Shown in pieces: positions 1 through 6,712 of a stretch of 16,957 nt of DNA (position 1 is its first letter; each line of letters opens with the position of its first letter). The notes beneath the pieces are model-generated. The model made no database searches, was not told where the DNA came from, and saw only the letters and a program-made list of their open reading frames with translations. The position numbers and the translations under genes were made by a program. Source of the stretch: Candidatus Anoxychlamydiales bacterium (lineage in GTDB: Bacteria > Chlamydiota > Chlamydiia > Chlamydiales > SM23-39); NCBI GenBank assembly GCA_011064905.1, contig JAAKFW010000008.1, forward strand, positions 1 to 16,957, in the 5' to 3' direction.

Positions 1-638
1 AGTTCGATATAAACTTCCCAATCTCTAGATTTTTCAAAAATCAATTGTTTATACAAATCGATTGCTTGATCATATTTCTCAGCATAGGTAAGTACTTTTA
101 CAAATTCTAATTTTACTCTATATTCATCTAATCTGATATCATGAATACCGTTAGACAGAACTTTTCTATACTCTAAAATGGATTTTTCATAATTATCATT
201 CCAACTATATACCCTTGCAAGCTCTAACCTAATGTAATAATCATCTGGATGATTACCCAAATATTGACTTAAAACTTTTGCAGCCTCATCATACTTTTTA
301 AAATGAACATAAAAATCCGCAAATCCTTCAATGATTTCCTCATTGTCTGGATTTTTTTTTATACATTTATTGTATATCTTAACAATAGGCTCATATGTAT
401 TTGTGATTTTAGCAGCTGAAAGGAGTTGAGCTATATAAAACTTAGGATTTAAATCTTTTTTCAAAACTTCAACATAAAATTCTAAAGCTTTTGAATATCT
501 ACCTTCTTTGTAATATTTTTCTGCTCTTCTAAAGTCTAACCATCTAGATTCAATACAATGATAAGCAATTGTAGTAGAAATCGCCAAAGTTAATAGAACA
601 CAAATAATCCAATATTTTCGATATTTATATTTAAACAT
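1..638 (-). CDS. Membrane-anchored TPR protein, 5' part only (runs off left edge)
   Basis: Reading the reverse strand from the ATG at 638-636 gives 212 codons without a stop to the window edge, so the C-terminus is missing. The protein begins MFKYKYRKYWIICVLLTLAI, a short basic stretch followed by a hydrophobic segment at about residues 9-27 that would act as an uncleaved anchor or signal peptide. From about residue 37 the chain is a series of helical repeats of TPR type, for example AEKYYKEGRYSKALEFYVEV, FKKYDEAAKVLSQYLGNHPD and YSWNDNYEKSILEYRKVL. The 'RLELARVYSW' phrasing recalls TPR domains of periplasmic exopolysaccharide-export or YaiO-like proteins, but that is only a resemblance. It is divergent from the gene at 705. 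A purine-rich stretch (AAAGAGGAAGAG) lies at about 658-669, too far upstream for an ideal Shine-Dalgarno. The TPR call is firm; the function is unknown. Confidence 0.8.
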   Translation of the reverse strand, partial: MFKYKYRKYWIICVLLTLAISTTIAYHCIESRWLDFRRAEKYYKEGRYSKALEFYVEVLKKDLNPKFYIAQLLSAAKITNTYEPIVKIYNKCIKKNPDNEEIIEGFADFYVHFKKYDEAAKVLSQYLGNHPDDYYIRLELARVYSWNDNYEKSILEYRKVLSNGIHDIRLDEYRVKLEFVKVLTYAEKYDQAIDLYKQLIFEKSRDWEVYIE

Positions 639-704
639 TAAAGTACTATATTAATTTCTCTTCCTCTTTAATTATTTATTTAATATTTTATGTATTAACT
701 ATCA
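639..704. promoter_or_regulatory. Divergent intergenic promoter region
   Basis: This 66-base AT-rich gap separates two divergently read genes, the TPR gene on minus and the UGP3-like gene on plus, so it must carry or overlap promoters for both unless transcription comes from further away. Several A/T hexamers could serve as -10 elements, but no convincing -35/-10 pair stands out on either strand. Assignment rests on position only. Confidence 0.35.
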
Positions 705-2759
705 ATGGAAAATATGTTGAGAAATTTAGATGAGCTTTTAAAAAAGCTAAAATTAGCCTCATCTACCATTAAAAAAAACCAGATTTTAGATGAGATGCCA
801 AAGGTCTTAGAGTATATAAATTCTCATTCATTTCTACAAAAAATTATAAAAGATGCATCTCCTATAGATGAATATCTAATAAAATCTCTAATTGCAATTT
901 CTCAAGCAAATAACATCCTTTTCAATTTTGAAAAAACCCCAAATGCATCAAAACTTCTAAGTAACCTTTTAGAAGAACTCAAAAAAATCGATAAATTCTA
1001 TATTTCTATCGGAGGGATACTTGGGTACCACTATCATTTTTTAGAACTCTTAAATCCTAAAGTAAAAAATCAAGCAAATCTCTCTCTTTTAAAAACACCT
1101 TTTATAGATATAACAAAACCAAATAAAGCTACTAAAGAACTAGTTGACATTGGGCTTAAAAATTTAGATAAATTTGCTTTTATCTTCCCACTTGGCGGAT
1201 CTGGAGATAGGTTAAATCTATTTGATCCAAAAACAAAAAAACCTCTCGTTGTAGCAACTTTCAACTTTCAGGGAAGAACTCTTTTAGAAAATCTAATTAG
1301 AGACATTCAAGGCTTAGAATATCTGTATTTCAAAACATTTAATAAAGAGATTATAACACCTATTGTCATAATGACATCTGATGCAAAAGATAATCATATA
1401 CAGGTTGTAGATATTTTTGAAAAAACAAACTATTTTAATCGAGGCAAAAAAACTTTTCATTTCATAAAACAAATATCTTCACCTTTAATTACTGAAGATG
1501 GTTCTTGGGCATTAAAAGCTCCTCTTACGTTAGCTTTAAAACCCTCAGGGCATGGCGCTTTGTGGCAACTTTTAGAAAAGCAGAAAGGTTTTGATTTTTT
1601 AAAAAAGTTTAAAAGAGAAAAGGCTCTTATTCGTCAGATCAATAATCCAATAGCCGGAGTTGATAATCTACAACTCTCTTTTATGGGAGCATCTTTTCAA
1701 GATAAAAAAGCATTTGGTTTTGTATCTTGCAGAATTAAAGAGGGGGTTAAAGAGGGAATAAACGTTCTAAAAGAGATTAATGAAAAAGATGGTTATTTAT
1801 ATAACATCTCCAATATTGAATACACTGATTTTCATAAGCATTTTAAAGATTTGAGTTTTTCTGAGATAACCTCTAATTTTTTAGCAAATACAAACATTTT
1901 AATAGTTGATTTAGAAGAAGCAAAAAAAGCCTCATTAAAAAACCCCTTGCCCGGGCTTACAATAAATTTAAAAACAAAAGTATTTTCTAAAAACAAAGAT
2001 GGAAAAGTAACGAAACTAAAAGCTGGTAGATTAGAATCTATGATGCAAAACATCTCAGATAGTTTTCAAGATTTTAGAAAAGAAAAAATAAAAAAAGTAG
2101 ATGTTTCGAATTTAAAAACCTTTTTAATTTTAAATGATCGAAAAAAAACAATATCAACTACTAAAGTAGCATATGAAGAAGGCAAAGCCTCTTTCGAAAC
2201 TCCAATGCAATGTTACTTTGATGTAATATCTAATTACCATGATCTCTTAAAAAACCATTCGAATATAAAGATGCCAAAAATGCCAAGTGTTGATGAATAT
2301 TTAATCAAAGGTCCTCCATTTATATGCGATATCAATCCAATGATGGGGCCTCTATATTCTATCATTTCAAAAAAAATTAAAGGAGGTGAAGTTGCTTATG
2401 GATCAGAATTAAAACTTGAAATTGCTGAAGTGTTAATTGAAAATTTGTATTTGAACGGATCTTTATTAATAGAAACCAATTTAACAAAAACAAAAAAAAA
2501 TATTTATAATTCAGCTAGATGTATATTAAAAAATGTAAAAGTAAAAAATTTAGGCATAGATAAAAATGCTAATAATAATTTTTTACAAAATAAAATTAAA
2601 AGAAAAGAGTATCTTAAAATTACTTTAGGCGAATCCGCTGAGTTTTATGCAAACAATGTAGAATTTTTTAATACTCATGAAATAATTGTACCATCATTTC
2701 ATAAAATGTTTATTCTACAAGAAAACAATAAAATTACATATAAAGTAGAAAAACTATAG
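705..2759 (+). CDS. UGP3-like UDP-glucose pyrophosphorylase (UDPGP family)
   Basis: Probably makes UDP-glucose from UTP and glucose-1-phosphate in the cytoplasm. The UDPGP-family nucleotide-binding loop is LGGSGDRLNLFDPKTKKP at residues 163-180. IMTSDAKDNH (222-231), KPSGHGALWQLL (279-290), NNPIAGVDN (313-321) and RLESMMQNI (442-450) match other conserved blocks. The C-terminal part (about 560-670) reads like the beta-helical end of the family. At 684 residues it is longer than typical UDP-glucose or UDP-GlcNAc pyrophosphorylases (about 450-500). Blocks such as GRTLLENLIRDIQ (190-202), KEGVKEGINVLKE (345-357), ISNIEYTDF (368-376) and GSELKLEIAEVL (566-577) resemble, from memory, the plant plastid enzyme UGP3 that supplies UDP-glucose for sulfolipid synthesis. 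A GlcNAc-1-P substrate cannot be excluded. The start is uncertain: the ATG at 714 (residue 4) has a nearby GGA that the ATG at 705 lacks. Confidence 0.82.
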   Translation: MENMLRNLDELLKKLKLASSTIKKNQILDEMPKVLEYINSHSFLQKIIKDASPIDEYLIKSLIAISQANNILFNFEKTPNASKLLSNLLEELKKIDKFYISIGGILGYHYHFLELLNPKVKNQANLSLLKTPFIDITKPNKATKELVDIGLKNLDKFAFIFPLGGSGDRLNLFDPKTKKPLVVATFNFQGRTLLENLIRDIQGLEYLYFKTFNKEIITPIVIMTSDAKDNHIQVVDIFEKTNYFNRGKKTFHFIKQISSPLITEDGSWALKAPLTLALKPSGHGALWQLLEKQKGFDFLKKFKREKALIRQINNPIAGVDNLQLSFMGASFQDKKAFGFVSCRIKEGVKEGINVLKEINEKDGYLYNISNIEYTDFHKHFKDLSFSEITSNFLANTNILIVDLEEAKKASLKNPLPGLTINLKTKVFSKNKDGKVTKLKAGRLESMMQNISDSFQDFRKEKIKKVDVSNLKTFLILNDRKKTISTTKVAYEEGKASFETPMQCYFDVISNYHDLLKNHSNIKMPKMPSVDEYLIKGPPFICDINPMMGPLYSIISKKIKGGEVAYGSELKLEIAEVLIENLYLNGSLLIETNLTKTKKNIYNSARCILKNVKVKNLGIDKNANNNFLQNKIKRKEYLKITLGESAEFYANNVEFFNTHEIIVPSFHKMFILQENNKITYKVEKL

Positions 2760-2786
2760 TATCTTTACATTTTCAAACTATATTAC

Positions 2787-2815
2787 TTGCATAAAAAAAT
2801 ATCCTATTTTATAAT
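2787..2815 (+). promoter_or_regulatory. Candidate sigma70-type promoter (distal) for the 2930 gene
   Basis: TTGCAT at 2787-2792 is followed after 17 bases by a perfect TATAAT at 2810-2815. It lies about 115 bases upstream of the start at 2930, leaving a long leader. Chance matches are common in AT-rich DNA, but the spacing is ideal. Confidence 0.45.
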
Positions 2816-2878
2816 CATAGAAATAAATAATTTGCAGTTTAAATTAGATCAAGTTTAAATTTGCTTTTTTAGTTTTTT

Positions 2879-2900
2879 GGATAGAATACTATCCTATAAT
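2879..2900 (+). promoter_or_regulatory. Proximal -10 box with adjoining inverted repeat
   Basis: A perfect TATAAT lies at 2895-2900, 29 bases before the start codon. The 16 bases immediately upstream (2879-2894) form a perfect inverted repeat, GGATAG-AATA-CTATCC, filling the place of the promoter spacer. No good -35 is visible at the usual distance, which would suit an activator- or repressor-controlled promoter. A gene-specific operator is an inference. Confidence 0.4.
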
Positions 2901-2929
2901 TTAATTAATCCTAATTAAGGAAGGGAAAG

Positions 2930-3469
2930 ATGAGTCAAAACGATCAAGAATCTATACATAAACAAAAAAACTTCAAAGACCTAGAAGAAATTCTTTCAAA
3001 AGCCATCAAAAAAGTTGGTGTAGGAAAAGAGAATGATCTTTGCAAATATATTCCAATGACAAGTGGCGGTTATATGCACCACTTTACATTAAGAAAAATG
3101 AAGAAGAAAAATCCAGTTGAGCTTTCTTCTATGATTAAAAAATTTATTATTAATAATTCAAGACCTATAGCAGTTGCTCCAAAACCTAGAGCTGCAAGAG
3201 GATCTAGAAAAAGAAGAGATCAACTAACATTTACAAAATGGCAATTAGAAAGAATGCTTAACATTGCTCGTCTAGCTGGAGATAAAGACATTATTTCAAT
3301 TTTAAGTCCAAAAAAATCACTCGCTTCATTCAAAAGAGAATTAATACAATCTATTCGTCAAAGCAATGTAGATCAAGAGCTTTGGAATGGATATGTTGAA
3401 TCAGTAAACACTCAAAACGCTTTTGCAAATTCTGATAGTTTAGCTGAGATGCTCGCAAATAAAAAATAA
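2930..3469 (+). CDS. Conserved chlamydial-type protein of unknown function (CT066-like by position)
   Basis: A 179-residue soluble protein with no signal peptide or membrane segment. The N-terminal half (about 15-75) is predicted helical and lysine-rich and includes MTSGGYMHHFTLRKMKKK at 43-60. A very basic linker follows (79-97, PKPRAARGSRKRRD). The second helical domain (about 100-160) includes KWQLERMLNIARLAGDKD and ELWNGYVESVN. The basic linker would suit binding to nucleic acid or an acidic partner, but no known DNA-binding fold is recognised. It sits directly upstream of the ATP/ADP translocase; in C. trachomatis a short hypothetical gene (CT066) is beside the translocase CT065, so orthology is inferred from memory of gene order. 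It has a strong ribosome binding site (AAGGAAGGG, 2918-2926), its own promoter candidates and a hairpin terminator, so it is probably a single-gene unit. Confidence 0.75.
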   Translation: MSQNDQESIHKQKNFKDLEEILSKAIKKVGVGKENDLCKYIPMTSGGYMHHFTLRKMKKKNPVELSSMIKKFIINNSRPIAVAPKPRAARGSRKRRDQLTFTKWQLERMLNIARLAGDKDIISILSPKKSLASFKRELIQSIRQSNVDQELWNGYVESVNTQNAFANSDSLAEMLANKK

Positions 3470-3483
3470 ATTTATTTTGTTAA

Positions 3484-3516
3484 AAAAAACCTTTGAAAAA
3501 TTTTCAAAGGTTTTTT
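3484..3516 (+). terminator. Rho-independent terminator after the 2930 gene
   Basis: A near-perfect palindrome pairs CCTTTGAAAA (3490-3499) with TTTTCAAAGG (3501-3510), flanked by an A-run before and a run of six T after. In practice the loop would open inside the A/T centre. Because A- and T-runs flank both sides it could work in either direction. It lies 15 bases after the stop codon. Confidence 0.85.
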
Positions 3517-3575
3517 CTGTCCCTAAAAATTTATTTAAAAAAACTTTTTAAAATATTTTTTTAGTCGGTTTTTCC

Positions 3576-3603
3576 TTGACAACTAATAGAAATCACCTAT
3601 ACT
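3576..3603 (+). promoter_or_regulatory. Near-consensus promoter of the ATP/ADP translocase gene
   Basis: A perfect -35 TTGACA (3576-3581) is separated by 16 bases from TATACT (3598-3603). Transcription would begin near 3610, giving a leader of about 35 bases that carries the AAGGA ribosome binding site at 3632-3636. This is the best promoter match in the window and suggests strong housekeeping expression. Confidence 0.8.
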
Positions 3604-3644
3604 TGATTCTTCGTAAACACTATTAAAAATTAAGGAAAAATAAT

Positions 3645-5219
3645 ATGACTGAACCTGTACAAAAAGAATTTTCAAAAGTCAGGTCGCTTCTTTGGCCAAT
3701 TTATACTTTTGAATTAAAAAAAATACTACCCATGCTACTAATGTTTTTTTGCATCTCTTTTAATTACACAATTCTAAGAGACATGAAAGATACACTAGTT
3801 ATTACAGCCGGAGGATCTGGCGCAGAAGTTTTACCATTTTTAAAATTAGGTGTGCTCGCAGGAGCTCTTATCTTTATGTTAATTTATGCAAAACTATCAA
3901 ATAAGCTTAGTAAACCCGCTCTATTTTTTACTACCTTATCTCCATTTTTAGTTTTCTTCGCTTTATTTGCATTAGTTCTTTACCCTGCAAAAGACGCTTT
4001 GCATCCACATGCTCTAGCAGATAAGATGCAAGCAATGCTCCCTGTTGGTCTTATGGGCCTTGTTGCTGTTTTCAGAAACTGGATGTTCTCTATTTTCTAT
4101 ATATTAGCTGAACTTTGGGGCAGTGTTGTTTTATCTTTACTATTTTGGGGATTTGCCAACGAGATTACAAAAATAAAAGAAGCTAAAAGGTTCTATGCTC
4201 TATTTTTAACAGGAGCTAACGTAGCACTGCTTGTTTCAGGACCAACTATCAGATATTTTGCTAACCTACCAAAAAGACTAGCACTAACTGCTGGAATTGA
4301 TGCTTGGGGTATGACAATAAATAGATTGATGTTAATAGTAGTTATTTTAGGATTTGTTATAATGGCAGCATATTGGTGGATGAACAAAAATGTTTTAACA
4401 GATGCTCGTTTTTATGCCCAAGATGATCAAAAATCTACTAAAAAATCAAAACCAAAACTTTCAATGAAGGATAGTTTTAAATTTTTATTTAAATCTAAAT
4501 ATTTAGGGCTTTTAGCAGTACTTGTAATATCATATGGCATCGCTATTAACCTTATTGAAGTTACTTGGAAAGGTCAGTTAAAACTTCAGTATCCTAATTC
4601 AAATGATTATTTATCCTTTATGGGTGGATTTTCAACGGTAACTGGATTTGTAACGATTTTCACAACTATGTTTCTTGGTGGAAATATCATGAGAAAATTT
4701 GGTTGGAGGATTTCAGCTCTTATAACACCAACAGTAATCGTTATAACTGGTCTAACCTTCTTAGGGTTTGTTGTCTTCAAAGGACATCTACCGAATTACT
4801 TATTGGGTGGAATGGCTCTTCAAATGTTTATTGTACTACTTGGAGCAACTCAAAACATCTTATCCAAATCAAGTAAATACACATTTTTTGATCCAACAAA
4901 AGAGATGGCATACATACCACTTGATCAAGAATCTAAAGTTAAAGGAAAAGCAGCGATTGACGTTGTAGGCGCTAGACTTGGAAAATCCGGCGGTTCTTTC
5001 TTACAAGCAGGACTAATACTTGCTTGTGGTGGAATCGGAGGTATTGCTCCATTTGTAATGGTAATAGTCGTTGCAATAGTATCTCTTTGGATGGTATCTG
5101 CTAATGCACTTAGCAAAAGATTCGAAGAAAAATCTCAAGAAATCGAGAAGAAAAAAGTTACAGAAGACGATCTCGAGCTCGTTGCTACTCCTGCAATTTC
5201 TGAAACTAAAAAAAAATAA
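3645..5219 (+). CDS. npt1: NTT/TLC-family ATP/ADP translocase
   Basis: Inner-membrane nucleotide carrier of the NTT family (about 12 membrane helices), used by obligate intracellular bacteria and plastids. The bacterial carriers typically import host ATP in exchange for ADP. The 524-residue length is normal. Conserved signatures are RDMKDTLVIT (45-54), ELWGSVVLSLLFWGFANEIT (156-175), IEVTWKGQL (304-312) and GKSGGSFLQ (446-454). The four charged residues known to be critical in NTTs appear to be present as K48, E156, E305 and K447. A hydrophilic loop lies at about 258-275 and a charged C-terminal tail at 491-524. It has its own strong promoter and ribosome binding site and a hairpin terminator, so it is monocistronic. 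Substrate cannot be proved by sequence: some chlamydial paralogues import other nucleotides or NAD. The E156/K447 pattern and the lepA neighbourhood favour the ATP/ADP exchanger. Confidence 0.93.
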   Translation: MTEPVQKEFSKVRSLLWPIYTFELKKILPMLLMFFCISFNYTILRDMKDTLVITAGGSGAEVLPFLKLGVLAGALIFMLIYAKLSNKLSKPALFFTTLSPFLVFFALFALVLYPAKDALHPHALADKMQAMLPVGLMGLVAVFRNWMFSIFYILAELWGSVVLSLLFWGFANEITKIKEAKRFYALFLTGANVALLVSGPTIRYFANLPKRLALTAGIDAWGMTINRLMLIVVILGFVIMAAYWWMNKNVLTDARFYAQDDQKSTKKSKPKLSMKDSFKFLFKSKYLGLLAVLVISYGIAINLIEVTWKGQLKLQYPNSNDYLSFMGGFSTVTGFVTIFTTMFLGGNIMRKFGWRISALITPTVIVITGLTFLGFVVFKGHLPNYLLGGMALQMFIVLLGATQNILSKSSKYTFFDPTKEMAYIPLDQESKVKGKAAIDVVGARLGKSGGSFLQAGLILACGGIGGIAPFVMVIVVAIVSLWMVSANALSKRFEEKSQEIEKKKVTEDDLELVATPAISETKKK

Positions 5220-5245
5220 TTTAAGAGAAGTTATTTCTTAAAAAG

Positions 5246-5273
5246 AAGCCCATCTGAAAAGGTGGGCTTTTTT
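5246..5273 (+). terminator. Rho-independent terminator after npt1
   Basis: AAGCCCATC (5246-5254) pairs with GGTGGGCTT (5261-5269), one G-U wobble, around a TGAAAA loop, and is followed by a T tract to 5273. It begins 26 bases after the stop codon. It is one of the few GC-rich segments in the region. Confidence 0.9.
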
Positions 5274-5451
5274 CATAAAAGTTGTCTTTTATTATAAGCT
5301 TCATAAATTTATCATTCAAAATCTCAACCTATCTTAACAAGAAGTTATTAAGTAAAATCTAACTATTCCTAAATTAAAAAAAAACATTGCTCTTGCTTTA
5401 TTGAAGCTATTTTCTTTATCCTAGTTGTCTAAAAAAAATTAGGCCTACCTC
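5274..5451. other. Gap before the CPBP protease gene
   Basis: An AT-rich spacer with no gene seen on either strand. A weak promoter candidate for the next gene is TTGCTT (5393-5398), 18 bases, TATCCT (5417-5422). The ribosome binding site of the next gene is poor: only AGG at 5441-5443. Confidence 0.3.
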
Positions 5452-6564
5452 ATGAAAAGTTGTTGCTTTTTTTTAATATTAATATTGAATATATCTTTTT
5501 TAAATGCTGAAGATATTTTAGCTGACACTTCTTTAGAAAAACAAACTCTTCAAGAAAATAACTCTCAAACAGAATCTAATATAACCGAATCTTTTTTAGA
5601 CAAAAATTCAACAATCATTGAGGATTCTCTAAAAAAAGAAGTTGCTATTTTAGAACCTGAGCCTTTTACTCCAAGTTTAAATTCTGAATCTTTTTCTTCT
5701 CAACCTATTTTAAAACCTGAAATCATCTCAGAAAAGGATTTTAAAACCCCTCCTCCAAAAATTGATATTCCACGTAAAAAAACTTTTTTAGCTGTAGGAT
5801 TAACAGCTTTGATACCAGGTTTGGGACATGTATATTTAAAAGAGTATTCAAAAGCAGGAATTATTTTTGGAAGCACAGCTGCAGGAGTTGCTGCCCGATT
5901 CAATAAACATACCTCTTTTCCGGGCTATGTAGCTCAAAATCTTGCGACATCCTATGGAATTTATGCGGCTTATAGAGATGTTAGGCTATATAACAATAAT
6001 GTTGGATTTTCTTACAAAATGCCTACAGATAGTTTTAAAGATCTTTGTTTAGCTTCATTTAGCTTAAGTGTATTGAAAAAACCAGAAGTTTGGGGTGGTT
6101 TTTTAGGGTTTTTAGCTACTGGAATTGGAATCACCTACTTACAAAGTAAGCTACATATTAAACCTCACTTAAAAATTTCAGCAGCAGATGCATATCCTTT
6201 AAGCGCCTTTAGTATTGGAATAAGAGAAGAGACTCTATTCAGAGGATATTTACAATCTACCTTATCCGAATCTTTAACCCCAATAGGAGGAATTATTCTT
6301 TCCTCTTTAGCATTCGGAGCAGTACATATTCCAAATGCTAAGAATTATTCTCTCAAAGACCGTATGAACTACTATAAAATTTCACTTCCATTTATTACAT
6401 CTTTTGGCTTATATGCTGGATGGATGACATACAAAAATCAATCGCTTAAACAAAGTGTTGCTTTGCATTCATGGTATGATTTTACTCTATTTGCGATAAG
6501 AAGAGCATTAACTCGATCAGCAATGATTGGAAAACCAAATTTTAGTTTTTCATTTAGTTATTAA
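5452..6564 (+). CDS. Secreted/membrane CPBP-family glutamic intramembrane protease
   Basis: A 370-residue protein. Residues 1-19 form a signal peptide (MKSCCFFLILILNISFLNA). A hydrophilic, acidic and Ser/Glu/Pro-rich stretch follows (20-108) that would lie in the periplasm. A first membrane module at 111-180 contains IPGLGHVYLKEYSKAGIIF, which resembles DUF5683-like small membrane domains. The CPBP (Abi/Rce1-type) domain occupies about 213-350 with all three catalytic motifs: EETLFR (E259, E260, R264), FGAVH (F288, H292) and HSWYD (H339, D343). The family comprises glutamate-dependent membrane proteases or processing enzymes. The signal peptide plus long linker in front is unusual, since typical CPBP proteins start directly with membrane helices. 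The C-terminus alternates Phe and Ser (FSFSFSY). It stands alone between npt1 and lepA. Substrate unknown; the catalytic assignment is solid. Confidence 0.82.
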   Translation: MKSCCFFLILILNISFLNAEDILADTSLEKQTLQENNSQTESNITESFLDKNSTIIEDSLKKEVAILEPEPFTPSLNSESFSSQPILKPEIISEKDFKTPPPKIDIPRKKTFLAVGLTALIPGLGHVYLKEYSKAGIIFGSTAAGVAARFNKHTSFPGYVAQNLATSYGIYAAYRDVRLYNNNVGFSYKMPTDSFKDLCLASFSLSVLKKPEVWGGFLGFLATGIGITYLQSKLHIKPHLKISAADAYPLSAFSIGIREETLFRGYLQSTLSESLTPIGGIILSSLAFGAVHIPNAKNYSLKDRMNYYKISLPFITSFGLYAGWMTYKNQSLKQSVALHSWYDFTLFAIRRALTRSAMIGKPNFSFSFSY

Positions 6565-6657
6565 ATTTTTATTAGGATCTAAAAAACTATAAATATTTTT
6601 TGATTTTCTTCTAAAACTAATATAAAAAATATGAATTTTTCCATTAAATAGCTTTTG

Positions 6658-6686
6658 TTGAAATTTTTAAAAAATTGTAGTAAACT
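6658..6686 (+). promoter_or_regulatory. Promoter of lepA
   Basis: TTGAAA (6658-6663), a 17-base spacer and TAAACT (6681-6686) lie 27 bases before the lepA start. The predicted leader is about 20 bases and contains no clear Shine-Dalgarno, only AAAGATGAAAAAAA. Confidence 0.65.
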
Positions 6687-6712
6687 AAAGTCTCTTTAAA
6701 AGATGAAAAAAA

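Noticed and set aside
1070..1264. Short minus-strand open frame inside the UGP3-like gene
   Set aside because: It is a shadow of the conserved nucleotide-binding region on the plus strand and has no independent support.
705..2759. Reading the UDPGP-family gene as glmU or a simple UDP-GlcNAc pyrophosphorylase
   Set aside because: The nucleotide loop (LGGSGDRL) and 684-residue length do not fit GlmU, there are no clear hexapeptide acyltransferase repeats, and several blocks fit UGP3 better.
4768..4968. Overlapping plus-strand frame inside npt1
   Set aside because: It lies in an alternative frame of a conserved membrane protein segment and its product has no recognisable features.
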